Assembly (NCBI GenBank): GCA_945878785.1
Contig: CAMDVC010000002.1
Span: forward strand, 1-37,888
DNA length: 37,888 bases
Direction of reading: 5' to 3'
Origin: Bifidobacterium breve
GTDB taxonomy: Bacteria; Actinomycetota; Acidimicrobiia; Acidimicrobiales; Ilumatobacteraceae
Part shown: in pieces, positions 15,161-23,254 of the stretch
How positions within the stretch are numbered: position 1 is the stretch's first letter
Layout: each line of letters begins with the position of its first letter
Program-made: the position numbers and the translations under genes
The notes under the pieces: generated by a model
The model's database searches: none
Told to the model about the DNA's origin: nothing
What the model saw: only the letters and a program-made list of their open reading frames with translations

Positions 15161-15637
15161 ATGATCTCGATTGACATACTTAGATGGCCAGGGATTAACC
15201 AGGCTTTTTTGTTCTCTTTTTTTCTCACAACTGCGATGGCTCTCATCGTCATTCCTCTCGGGAAGCGACGCCCTGTCGGTACCCAGTCAACGTGGGGTGA
15301 AGCAATGGTAGGTTCCGTTTACACATTCTTTGTGTTGTTTCTTGCGTTTGGTGTCGTACCTCACCAATTCCTTGACCATGCCGACAAAGATCTCGGTTGG
15401 CGTAAAGACAAACTGCTTCTTGGCCCTTTTGACATTTTGAAGCCCAAGGCTTTCGGCGGCAATTTCCCTATGACAATTAGCTACGAAGCAGTGCGAGACA
15501 TTCTGGCAGTCGTTCTTCACGGATACTTCATTGCTCTCATGGTGTTTATGTTTGTTTGGTGGCAAAAGCGCGGAGAACGTGGCGTAAAAGAACTTGAAGT
15601 GTCCACATACGGCCGACCATTGGTGAAAAGGGGCTAA
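15161..15637 (+). CDS. Unknown 3-TM membrane protein, first gene of the complex III operon
   Basis: 158 residues with three predicted helices: about 13-34 (INQAFLFSFFLTTAMALIVI), 51-70 (VGSVYTFFVLFLAFGVV) and 114-135 (ILAVVLHGYFIALMVFMFVW). A conserved-looking loop between helices 2 and 3 reads HQFLDHADKDLGWRKDKLLLGP. I do not recognise the family. The ATG at 15161 is preferred over the ORF-track start at 15095 because the hydrophobic protein begins there. A ferredoxin gene follows after 5 bp. Position suggests a membrane anchor or accessory subunit for the ferredoxin or cytochrome b. Histidines near the membrane edges could bind a cofactor, but this is a guess. Confidence 0.75.
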   Translation: MISIDILRWPGINQAFLFSFFLTTAMALIVIPLGKRRPVGTQSTWGEAMVGSVYTFFVLFLAFGVVPHQFLDHADKDLGWRKDKLLLGPFDILKPKAFGGNFPMTISYEAVRDILAVVLHGYFIALMVFMFVWWQKRGERGVKELEVSTYGRPLVKRG

Positions 15638-15642
15638 ACCGA

Positions 15643-16056
15643 ATGGCACGTACAGACGCAAACCCACCAATGCCGGAATGGTCAACTGAGTATCAACTCG
15701 TTGAGGTGGATGCTGATTACCTTGGAAAGGCAGTCAAGCCAAAGCAATTCATTCATATTGATCAAAGTGAATGCATCATGTGTGAAGGTTGTGTTGATAT
15801 TTGTCCGTGGAAGTGCATCCACATGGTGACGACAGATGCAATTGCGGAAGCGCAAGACACTGAAATGCCTGGGTCAGATCCTTCTGACAACGTTCTCTTC
15901 ATCATTGATGATGATGTGTGCACTCGTTGCGCACTCTGTGTCGACCGTTGCCCAACAGGAGTAATCATCCTGGGCAAAGTTGGCGCACCAGATCCAGATG
16001 GTGACAGTCATATCCGAACTAACAATCATGGCTACGGCTATGGAATGCGACTCTGA
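15643..16056 (+). CDS. Dicluster 2x[4Fe-4S] ferredoxin
   Basis: 137 residues with two C-x2-C-x2-C-x3-C-P cluster motifs: CIMCEGCVDICP (C44, C47, C50, C54) and CTRCALCVDRCP (C93, C96, C99, C103). The motifs are separated by a 38-residue insert, longer than in small bacterial ferredoxins. N-terminal ~35 and C-terminal ~25 residues extend beyond the core. No signal peptide or membrane segment is seen, so it should act on the cytosolic side. It lies between an unknown 3-TM protein and cytochrome b, with 5- and 11-bp gaps. A ferredoxin is not a standard component of bc1 operons. NuoI is encoded separately downstream, so this is not complex I's copy. Confidence 0.9.
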   Translation: MARTDANPPMPEWSTEYQLVEVDADYLGKAVKPKQFIHIDQSECIMCEGCVDICPWKCIHMVTTDAIAEAQDTEMPGSDPSDNVLFIIDDDVCTRCALCVDRCPTGVIILGKVGAPDPDGDSHIRTNNHGYGYGMRL

Positions 16057-16067
16057 GGTAAAGGCCC

Positions 16068-16850
16068 ATGGCAAAAGTTCTTGATAATCCACGTCCCACT
16101 CTCAAAGAGCGGGCGGCCCAATTAGGCAATCAAATGCAGGGAAGTCAGGCATGGAATGCAATTTTCCGTCCTGGTTCAATCTTCCGTAAGGGCTACACAG
16201 ACAGCCCGCGTAACCGTTCGTACGTCATCATGAACTCGGTGCTCTACCACTTGCACCCAGTCAAGGTAAAGCGTCATGCAGTCAAAGTCAGTTACACACT
16301 GTGCCTTGGTGGTCTCAGCTTCTTCTTGTTTATTTTGCTCACTGTTACAGGTATTTTCTTGATGTTCTTCTACCGCCCTACAGGTGCTGCAGCGTGGCAA
16401 GACATTCAAACATTGCAGACATCTGTCACGTTCGGATTACTTGTTCGAAACCTGCATCGATGGGGAGCCCACCTCATGGTGTTGTCAACATTCCTGCACA
16501 TGTCTCGCGTGTTTTATCACGGTGCATACAAAGCACCACGTGAATTCAACTGGGTCATTGGCATTGTGCTGTTGACACTCACATTGCTTCTCTCATTTAC
16601 TGGTTACTTGTTGCCGTGGGACCAATTAGCCCTGTGGGCTGTAACCGTTGGAACCAACATGATGGGCTACACGCCAGTATTCGGATCGCAAGTGCGATTC
16701 GTATTGCTCGGCGGCGTTGAAATTGGTTCTGAAACCTTGCTTCGTTGGTACGTACTGCACGTGCTTCTACTTCCATTCGTCATCGTTATCTTTATGGCTA
16801 TCCACTTCTGGCGTGTTCGTAAAGACGGCGGAATTTCCGGACCTTTGTAA
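16068..16850 (+). CDS. Cytochrome b6-like subunit of a quinol:cytochrome c reductase
   Basis: 260 residues with four membrane helices and the N-terminal half of cytochrome b. Haem ligand pairs are H130/H144 (x13) and H231/H246. The second spacing is x14, the b6f type. The protein ends RKDGGISGPL, close to the end of plant b6. Before helix 1, LCLGGLSFF aligns without gaps to YCLGGITLT of spinach b6, placing Cys79 at the position of Cys35, which binds haem c_n (c_i) covalently. LPWDQLALWAVT is the Qo-side motif. The C-terminal half is the next gene. This differs from the single long QcrB of mycobacteria and streptomycetes. Confidence 0.93.
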   Translation: MAKVLDNPRPTLKERAAQLGNQMQGSQAWNAIFRPGSIFRKGYTDSPRNRSYVIMNSVLYHLHPVKVKRHAVKVSYTLCLGGLSFFLFILLTVTGIFLMFFYRPTGAAAWQDIQTLQTSVTFGLLVRNLHRWGAHLMVLSTFLHMSRVFYHGAYKAPREFNWVIGIVLLTLTLLLSFTGYLLPWDQLALWAVTVGTNMMGYTPVFGSQVRFVLLGGVEIGSETLLRWYVLHVLLLPFVIVIFMAIHFWRVRKDGGISGPL

Positions 16851-16865
16851 TCGAGAGGGCATCAA

Positions 16866-17594
16866 ATGACTGAAATACCTGAACACCTACTGAAGCGAGC
16901 ACAAGCAGCTCGCGACAAAGCGGCCGAAGATGCCACAACCCCAGCCGCGGCTGGTGGCGACTCACGTATCCCTGACCATTTGCTCGAACGCAGCAAGGCT
17001 GCTCGTGGTGATGGAGGCGCGGTAGCGGTTGCAGAAAAGGCATCAGCAGTTGTTACTGCAGTACCGTCAGCCGGATTGCCTGTTGGCGCTGGTCCTGGCG
17101 GACATACTCAACGTTTATTGACCGTTGTTAAGTCCGGTTCTATTCAAGAAACAAAGGCAGCACCAGTTGACAAAGTTCATACCTGGCCTCACTTGTTGGC
17201 TGTTGAATTTGTTGCAGGTCTTGCATGTACAGCGTTCTTGTTTCTTTTCTCATGGTTTGTCAATGCACCATTGATGCATGCAGCTGACTTCAACAAAACC
17301 CCTAACCCTTCAAAGGCTCCGTGGTATTTCCTTGGGTTACAGGAACTTCTCACCATGTTCCACCCGTTGGTTGCTGGAGTGACGTTGCCTGGAATGGGAC
17401 TTATTATCCTTGTCTTGGCTCCTTTTGTTGACAAAAATGCTTCGAACAAACCTGAAGATCGGAAATGGATGACATCAATGTTCACCTTGTTCCTGATGTT
17501 CTGGGCAGTGCTCGTCATCATTGGTTCTTTCTTCCGCGGTCCTGGATTCAACTTCACTTTCCCATGGCGTGACGGAATTTTCTTTGAATTGTGA
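16866..17594 (+). CDS. Subunit-IV-like C-terminal half of cytochrome b with duplicated N-terminal tag
   Basis: 242 residues. The core (about 109-223) has three membrane helices and the Qo region NPSKAPWYFLGLQELL. The Qo tetrapeptide reads APWY (151-154) rather than PEWY. Ahead of it lie about 100 non-membrane residues holding two copies of a tag, IPEHLLKRAQAAR (4-16) and IPDHLLERSKAAR (35-47), separated by an Ala-rich linker. A third copy is on the nearby cytochrome c. With the b6-like protein it would form the menaquinol-oxidising core. The 15-bp gap to the upstream gene and the shared fold leave little doubt about the core. The tag function is unknown. Confidence 0.9.
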   Translation: MTEIPEHLLKRAQAARDKAAEDATTPAAAGGDSRIPDHLLERSKAARGDGGAVAVAEKASAVVTAVPSAGLPVGAGPGGHTQRLLTVVKSGSIQETKAAPVDKVHTWPHLLAVEFVAGLACTAFLFLFSWFVNAPLMHAADFNKTPNPSKAPWYFLGLQELLTMFHPLVAGVTLPGMGLIILVLAPFVDKNASNKPEDRKWMTSMFTLFLMFWAVLVIIGSFFRGPGFNFTFPWRDGIFFEL

Positions 17595-17658
17595 TGAAGA
17601 CATTGAATACCCCCAACATCATTCGACGTAGCGACAAAAAAGCAAGGAACGTATAGTC

Positions 17659-18507
17659 ATGAGCACCGGAATTGTCATCGCAATTGTTGTCATTGCGGCC
17701 ATCGTTTTTGGCCTGATTGTTGTCCTCACAACTTCGCGCACTTCTGAAGTTCGCGGTGCGGGGGCATTGTCGCGTGAGACTCGTTCACGCAACACAAAGA
17801 CAAACATCGCAGACTCCGCTCCAAGTGGGCGTGATGTTGAAGCTCAAGCAGTTGTTCGTTCTACATCCGTAGTCAAGGCAGCGCCTGTTGAATTGGCCCC
17901 GTGGGTAGCACCTGACGAAGAAGCACTTGGCGTCTCACGTCGCATGTTTTTCAATCGTGCAACAGTTACCTTGCTCACAGTGAGTGTCGGAGCATTCGGT
18001 GCTTCTGTAGTTGGCTTTCTCTGGAAGGGCGCTGAAGGTGGTTTCGGTTCCAAAATCAATGCTGGAAAAGTTGACGACGTTATTCAATTGATTCGTCAGA
18101 ATAAAGGCTTCTTGTATCTGTCCGAAGCACGTGCGTGGGTGACCGAGTATCCAAAAGATGCACTCGGCAAGGGTCAGGCTGTTTATGCCGGCCAAGCTCC
18201 TGTGTATTCTGGAATGCAGGCAGGCATTGTTGCGTTGTATCAAAAGTGCCCTCATCTTGGATGTCGAGTTCCTGAATGCAAGAGTTCGCAATGGTTTGAA
18301 TGCCCATGCCACGGTTCTCAGTACAACCGTGTCGGTGAGAAAAAGGGTGGACCAGCACCACGCGGTATGGATCGTTTCGGAGTATCTATTGCGAACGGTC
18401 TTCTCACTATTGATACTGGCGCAGTTTTTGCAGGCCCATCAATTGGTGTTAACACCACTGGTCAAGAAGCCGAAGGACCACACTGCGTCGGCGGAGGAGA
18501 GCACTAA
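17659..18507 (+). CDS. qcrA: Rieske iron-sulfur protein of complex III
   Basis: 282 residues with two hydrophobic helices: 4-24 and about 101-121. The second is preceded by SRRMFFNRA, resembling a Tat-type recognition sequence. The Rieske domain has CPHLGC (C197, H199, C202) and CPCHGS (C215, C217, H218). C197, H199, C215 and H218 would hold the [2Fe-2S] cluster, and C202-C217 would form the disulfide. It takes an electron from quinol at Qo and passes it to cytochrome c. The 64-bp gap upstream is the largest in the operon, and AAGGA precedes the ATG. Confidence 0.93.
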   Translation: MSTGIVIAIVVIAAIVFGLIVVLTTSRTSEVRGAGALSRETRSRNTKTNIADSAPSGRDVEAQAVVRSTSVVKAAPVELAPWVAPDEEALGVSRRMFFNRATVTLLTVSVGAFGASVVGFLWKGAEGGFGSKINAGKVDDVIQLIRQNKGFLYLSEARAWVTEYPKDALGKGQAVYAGQAPVYSGMQAGIVALYQKCPHLGCRVPECKSSQWFECPCHGSQYNRVGEKKGGPAPRGMDRFGVSIANGLLTIDTGAVFAGPSIGVNTTGQEAEGPHCVGGGEH

Positions 18508-18509
18508 TT

Positions 18510-19574
18510 ATGTTTGCAGCAACGAGTACCTCCATTGCATGGGTAATTCTTCTTATCTCGCTTGCGGGGTGGGCGCTCTACGCATTCTCTAACATCCGGT
18601 CATCACGCGCCGAAGTCGGTTCTGAGCAAAAACTTGCTGCAAACCGCAAGGAATATTACGACGATGAAGTTCTTGAAGGTCCACGCTTAGAGCGGGTCCA
18701 AGTTCTTGGGCTTTTTTTCCTTGTCATCATCACCCTTGCACTGCCTCTGTATTGGGTCCTTGAACCTGCTCGCACAGCTGGTGCTCAATTTGGATTCGAA
18801 AAGCGTTTCACCGAATGGGGAGCAGAACTGTTCGCTTCCACTGCTGATGGTGGATATAACTGTTCAGGTTGTCACGGCGGCATGAAGGCAACTGGTGGCG
18901 TTGCTGCGTATGCAATGACTGATCCAAAAACATCTGAAGTGAAATCGGTGTCATGGAAGGCTCCTGCGCTAAACACTGTGATGTACCGATACACAGACGA
19001 CGAGATTCGGTTTATTTTGAACTACGGCCGTCCGTTTTCTCCGATGTCAGCGTGGGGAACCATCGGTGGAGGTCCACTAACCGATCAGAACATCACCACT
19101 CTTATTGAGTACTTGAAGTCAATCCAGATTCCGCAAGATAATTGCGTGGAGCCGCGTGGCCCGTACAACCCAACATGTGTTGATGGCAAGTTGCCCGTAG
19201 CAGAAAACAAAGCGATTATCACTGAAGCACAACGTCTAGTTGACAACGGTACTCACGCAACTCTTGGTGAATCGCTTTTCAATCTCAATCTCAATTCAGG
19301 TGCGTACTCATGCGCCCGTTGTCATACAAAGGGTTGGTCGTATGACGATCCACAAGCAACTGGCGGCGGCGCTTTTGGGCCAAACCTCACAGGTGGTTCT
19401 TCAGTCCGACAGTTTCCGAATCAGTCAGACATGATTGCGTTTATTAGCGGCGGCTCGGAACTGGGCAAGCGCTATGGCGAACAAGGTCAGGGCGGTGGTC
19501 GAATGCCGGCCTTTGGTCAGGTGTACACACAAGATCAACTAAAGTTGATTGTGGAATACGTGCGGAGTTTGTGA
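18510..19574 (+). CDS. qcrC: Membrane-anchored dihaem cytochrome c of complex III
   Basis: 354 residues with two N-terminal helices (7-27, 64-84), then an outer region with two haem-c sites, CSGCH (118-122) and CARCH (268-272). Candidate Met ligands are in SPMSAWG and GRMPAFGQ. It probably accepts electrons from the Rieske protein, as dihaem QcrC does in actinobacteria. Classical QcrC has a single helix at the other end of the protein, so this is a functional counterpart and the symbol is provisional. The segment between the haem domains has two extra Cys (NCVEP, TCVDG). It starts 2 bp after the Rieske gene. Confidence 0.88.
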   Translation: MFAATSTSIAWVILLISLAGWALYAFSNIRSSRAEVGSEQKLAANRKEYYDDEVLEGPRLERVQVLGLFFLVIITLALPLYWVLEPARTAGAQFGFEKRFTEWGAELFASTADGGYNCSGCHGGMKATGGVAAYAMTDPKTSEVKSVSWKAPALNTVMYRYTDDEIRFILNYGRPFSPMSAWGTIGGGPLTDQNITTLIEYLKSIQIPQDNCVEPRGPYNPTCVDGKLPVAENKAIITEAQRLVDNGTHATLGESLFNLNLNSGAYSCARCHTKGWSYDDPQATGGGAFGPNLTGGSSVRQFPNQSDMIAFISGGSELGKRYGEQGQGGGRMPAFGQVYTQDQLKLIVEYVRSL

Positions 19575-20389
19575 TGTTGTCAGCGCTACTTGCAGTCGGC
19601 TGGGAACCCGAAATCCGCGGATGGATCATTGTCATCATCAGTGTTGCGGTGCTGATGGGCTCTACATATCTGATCTTGGGTACCAACCTTGGCGCTCGCC
19701 TTGGTTTTCTGATTGCTATCACTGGCTTAGCCGGATGGATGATGTCTATGGCAATTATTTGGGCTGTGTACGGCATCGGTCTTAAGGGACCAGAACCAAC
19801 GTGGCATCCTCACGAGCCAATTGCCATTGTTCGCGATGGATCTCTCCTCGATCGAACAGAAATTGTCGAGAGCTCTAGCGACCTCAAAGGACTTGACTCT
19901 GTTGCGGCAGCAAAGAAGATTTCTGATCAGTTGGAGAGCGAAGGATGGGAATCTCTCGCGGAATCTAATCCACAACGTGGTCAAGCAGTTGCCTCAGCAG
20001 ACGAAATCATTCAGATTGAAGCAGAGGAATTTGCGGCTGGAGAATATGTAGCTGTTGCCGTGTACGACAAAGGTGGCGAACGTTATCCAAAACTTGGCGA
20101 CTCGATTGACTTCTTGGCCTTCAAGCACGAACCGCGATACGCAATTGTTGAAGTCGCCCCGTTAGTAGTTCAGCGCGCAGAACCGGGTCGTGCACCTGCA
20201 CGTGCTCAGATTGATGAAACTCAACCACGCCGTTATGTAGTGATGATTCGTGATTTGGGTGCAAAGCGTCGGCCTGCGTTCCTCATCGGCTTTGGTTCAG
20301 GATTGATTTTCTTTTTGTTGGCGTGGGTCTTGCACCGCCGCGAAGCGTTGCTGCGTAAAAATCTTGCACTCACGGCCTCGGTGGTCTAA
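19574..20389 (+). CDS. Unknown 3-TM protein between complex III and complex I genes
   Basis: 271 residues. Two helices lie near the N-terminus (WIIVIISVAVLMGSTYLIL; FLIAITGLAGWMMSMAIIWAV). A soluble, acidic domain of about 150 residues follows, then a final helix (FLIGFGSGLIFFLLAWVL) with a basic tail. The soluble part contains SADEIIQIEAEEFAAGEY and RYAIVEVAPLV, without a recognised domain. ATG at 19574 overlaps the stop of the dihaem cytochrome gene (TGATG) and is chosen over GTG at 19571. nuoA follows after 3 bp. Position suggests a complex III accessory subunit or a link between complexes III and I. No cofactor motif is visible. Confidence 0.75.
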   Translation: MLSALLAVGWEPEIRGWIIVIISVAVLMGSTYLILGTNLGARLGFLIAITGLAGWMMSMAIIWAVYGIGLKGPEPTWHPHEPIAIVRDGSLLDRTEIVESSSDLKGLDSVAAAKKISDQLESEGWESLAESNPQRGQAVASADEIIQIEAEEFAAGEYVAVAVYDKGGERYPKLGDSIDFLAFKHEPRYAIVEVAPLVVQRAEPGRAPARAQIDETQPRRYVVMIRDLGAKRRPAFLIGFGSGLIFFLLAWVLHRREALLRKNLALTASVV

Positions 20390-20392
20390 ATC

Positions 20393-20842
20393 ATGGGCCA
20401 GTACCTTCCGATAGTTGCCTTGATGGTGCTGGCAATTCTGTTTGCTGTTATCAGTCTGTTTGCGTCGAAGTTGCTTGCGCCTAATCGTCCGAACTCCGCC
20501 AAAGAAGCGCCGTATGAATGTGGAATCGTGCCTAGTCGTGAACCGCCTGAGCGCTTCCCAGTCAGTTTCTTTGTTGTCGCCATGTTGTTCATCATGTTTG
20601 ACATTGAAATTATCTTTGCGTACCCGTATGCCGTTGATCGTCAGTTTCTTGGCACATACGGCTTTTTAGAAATGGTTTCCTTCAGCGCCGTGTTCTTCGT
20701 GGCATTCGTGTACATGATCGCTCGCGGAGCTCTTGACTGGGGCCCAATACAGCGAGCAAGCAAACTTGAAACACAAGAGTCACTTGGCTTCACTACAACA
20801 AGTTCTGTGCGAGTTGTAGGTTCAGAAGGCAGAGTTGCCTAA
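20393..20842 (+). CDS. nuoA: NADH-quinone oxidoreductase subunit A
   Basis: 149 residues with three membrane helices. It has the family loop [11 protein letters not shown] (C43) and [13 protein letters not shown] (D70, E72 in helix 2), close to the quinone cavity of complex I. It is the first of fourteen nuo genes and lies 3 bp after the unknown membrane protein, so complex III and complex I genes form one block. Stop and next start overlap (TAATG). Confidence 0.95.
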   Translation: MGQYLPIVALMVLAILFAVISLFASKLLAPNRPNSAKEAPYECGIVPSREPPERFPVSFFVVAMLFIMFDIEIIFAYPYAVDRQFLGTYGFLEMVSFSAVFFVAFVYMIARGALDWGPIQRASKLETQESLGFTTTSSVRVVGSEGRVA

Positions 20843-21423
20843 TGGGAGTTGTTCAAAACATTGCTGATGACGGTCTCGGGGGCATGGACCACAACTTCGT
20901 TACAGCACGTATCGAAGACTTAGTGAAGTGGGCACGTTCACGTTCAAGCTGGGGAGCATCGTTCGGCCTTGCATGCTGTGCAATCGAAATGATGGGAACT
21001 GGTGCATCGCATTACGACCTTTCACGTTTCGGAATGGAAGTGTTTCGCGCTTCTCCACGCCAAGCAGACATCATGATTGTTGCTGGTCGAGTTAGTCAGA
21101 AAATGGCTCCAGTGCTGCGTCAGGTGTACGACCAAATGATGGAACCCAAGTGGGTCATCTCAATGGGCGTGTGTGCATCAAGTGGAGGAATGTTCAACAA
21201 CTATGCAATCGTGCAAGGGGTAGACCAAATCGTTCCGGTTGACGTGTATGCGCCAGGTTGCCCACCTACTCCCGAAACTCTCATTCATGCAATTGAAACT
21301 TTGCATCAGTTGATTGAAGATGGTGAGATCATGCGTCGTCGCGTTGCTAACAACGGCGGTGCTGGTGTTGAACTTTCATCTGAACCCGTAGCGCACACTT
21401 CAGTCACAATCGGTTCGAAGTAA
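20842..21423 (+). CDS. nuoB: NADH-quinone oxidoreductase subunit B
   Basis: 193 residues. It carries the N2 [4Fe-4S] cluster that reduces quinone, with ligands C45, C46 ([10 protein letters not shown]), C111 (MGVCASSGG) and C140 (APGCPPTPE). The [10 protein letters not shown] segment is typical. It is a peripheral-arm subunit at the membrane interface. The C-terminal ~30 residues after the last helix are variable. Confidence 0.97.
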   Translation: MGVVQNIADDGLGGMDHNFVTARIEDLVKWARSRSSWGASFGLACCAIEMMGTGASHYDLSRFGMEVFRASPRQADIMIVAGRVSQKMAPVLRQVYDQMMEPKWVISMGVCASSGGMFNNYAIVQGVDQIVPVDVYAPGCPPTPETLIHAIETLHQLIEDGEIMRRRVANNGGAGVELSSEPVAHTSVTIGSK

Positions 21424-21425
21424 TA

Positions 21426-21929
21426 ATGAGCGACTCAGCAGGCACATTGGAGAATGCTGTAGAGACTCAACATGGTTGCCCAGTGCAAGATTCTCTCGGA
21501 CAGCGCGTGCTACATGCTTCGCGCGATCAGTATGTTTCAGTAATTAAGGCTTTGGCCGATGATGGATACGAGATGTGCATTGATCTCACCGGAGTCGATT
21601 ATCTCGAGATGCCACATCGTAAAATTGGCTTTGGTATTCAACCAGAGCGTTTTGAACTAGTTGTGAATTTGTTGTCATTGTCACAGCGCCAGAGAATTCG
21701 GGTACGAGTTCAAGTTCCTGCAGACGACGTCACAATGCCAACATTGTTTGATATTCATCCAGGCACAGAAGCTCATGAACGCGAAACTTTCGACATGTTC
21801 GGAATTGTTTTCGCTGGCCACCCCGATATGACTCGTATTTTGATGCCAGAAGACTGGGACGGACACCCGTTACGCAAGGACTACAGCCAAGGTTCCATCC
21901 CTGTGCAGTTCAAAGGTGCTAACTCATGA
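21426..21929 (+). CDS. nuoC: NADH-quinone oxidoreductase subunit C
   Basis: 167 residues of the 30-kDa subunit family, without cofactors. The signature HERETFDMFGIVFAGHP, then PDMTRILMPEDW and GHPLRKDY at the C-terminus, is complete. It is separate from NuoD, unlike the fused NuoCD of E. coli. Its stop overlaps the nuoD start by four bases (ATGA). Confidence 0.96.
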   Translation: MSDSAGTLENAVETQHGCPVQDSLGQRVLHASRDQYVSVIKALADDGYEMCIDLTGVDYLEMPHRKIGFGIQPERFELVVNLLSLSQRQRIRVRVQVPADDVTMPTLFDIHPGTEAHERETFDMFGIVFAGHPDMTRILMPEDWDGHPLRKDYSQGSIPVQFKGANS

Positions 21930-23254
21930 CCATTATCTCTGCCGGTACCGCTGAAGGCGGACAAGAACTTCTGTCACGTAGTGAACTCACGGCCAAAGAA
22001 TTGCTCCGCGAAGTTGGCTCGGTTTTACGCCTGAGCGAAACAGAAGCCGCTCTTCTTGCAGAAGTACAGACCGAAGCTCCTGAAGATCAAACAATGATCA
22101 TCAACATGGGTCCTCAGCACCCGAGTACTCATGGTGTTCTGCGTCTCATGCTTGAACTCCAAGGTGAAACTGTGTTGCGCTGCAAGCCAATCATTGGGTA
22201 TCTGCACACTGGCATGGAAAAGACCGGTGAGTCACTGACGTACATGCAGGGCGGTACAAACGTCACTCGCATGGACTATTTGTCTCCATTGAATAACGAA
22301 CTTGTTTTCTCGATGGCGGTTGAGAAGTTGCTTGGTATTGATGGTGATATTCCGGAACGTGCTGTGTGGATGCGCATGTTGCTTTCAGAATTGAATCGTA
22401 TGAGCAGCCATTTGTTGTTCCTTGCGACTAACGGAATGGACCTCGGCGCAGTGTCCATGATGTTGTACGGATGGCGCGAACGTGAAGATGTCCTTCGTTT
22501 CTTTCAGAAGGTCACGGGCCTTCGAATGAATCACAACTTCATTCGCCCTGGTGGTGTGGCAGCCGACTTGCCAGCAGGTTGGCGCGATGACGTGCTTGCA
22601 ATTCTTGAAGGTTTGCCATCACGACTTGAAGAATATGACATCTTGATGACTGGTCAACCCATTTGGCGTGAACGTCTACAAGGTGTTGGTGTCATCACCG
22701 CCCAAGAAGCAATTGCTCTTGGTGCAACTGGACCTATTCTTCGTTCGACCGGAGTTGCATGGGACCTGCGTCGCGACATGCCGTATTTACACTATGACCA
22801 AGTGGAGTTTGACGTCATTGTTGGTCAATACGGCGACGCCTATGACCGTTACTCAATTCGATTCAACGAAATTCGCGAATCAATGCGCATTGTGTATCAA
22901 GTTCTTGATTGCATGCCTTCTGGCGATTTCCGTATTCAGAACAAGAAAGTCACGCCACCGCCTCGTGCACGCATCGACGAGTCAATGGAAGCACTGATTC
23001 ACCACTTCAAGATCTTTACCGAAGGCTTCAAAGTGCCAGAGGGCGAAGTGTATGTAGCTATCGAAAGTCCGCGTGGCGAAATTGGGTGTTATATCGTGAG
23101 CGATGGCTCATCAAATCCGTATCGCATGCATGTTCGTGCCCCATCATTCGTGAATATTCAAACCATGCCACACATGATGCGTGGCGGGCTCGTTGCTGAT
23201 GCTGTCGCAGTTATTTCATCAGTTGATCCGGTACTCGGGGAGGTTGATCGCTGA
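21926..23254 (+). CDS. nuoD: NADH-quinone oxidoreductase subunit D
   Basis: 442 residues of the 49-kDa subunit, which forms the quinone site with NuoB. NMGPQHPSTHGVLRL holds the quinone-site histidines, and GYLHTGMEK, RPGGVA and the C-terminal INIQ-type region (FVNIQTMPHMMRGG) are present. About 55 residues precede the usual start of the family. They look helical and acidic and have no known role. Confidence 0.96.
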   Translation: MTIISAGTAEGGQELLSRSELTAKELLREVGSVLRLSETEAALLAEVQTEAPEDQTMIINMGPQHPSTHGVLRLMLELQGETVLRCKPIIGYLHTGMEKTGESLTYMQGGTNVTRMDYLSPLNNELVFSMAVEKLLGIDGDIPERAVWMRMLLSELNRMSSHLLFLATNGMDLGAVSMMLYGWREREDVLRFFQKVTGLRMNHNFIRPGGVAADLPAGWRDDVLAILEGLPSRLEEYDILMTGQPIWRERLQGVGVITAQEAIALGATGPILRSTGVAWDLRRDMPYLHYDQVEFDVIVGQYGDAYDRYSIRFNEIRESMRIVYQVLDCMPSGDFRIQNKKVTPPPRARIDESMEALIHHFKIFTEGFKVPEGEVYVAIESPRGEIGCYIVSDGSSNPYRMHVRAPSFVNIQTMPHMMRGGLVADAVAVISSVDPVLGEVDR

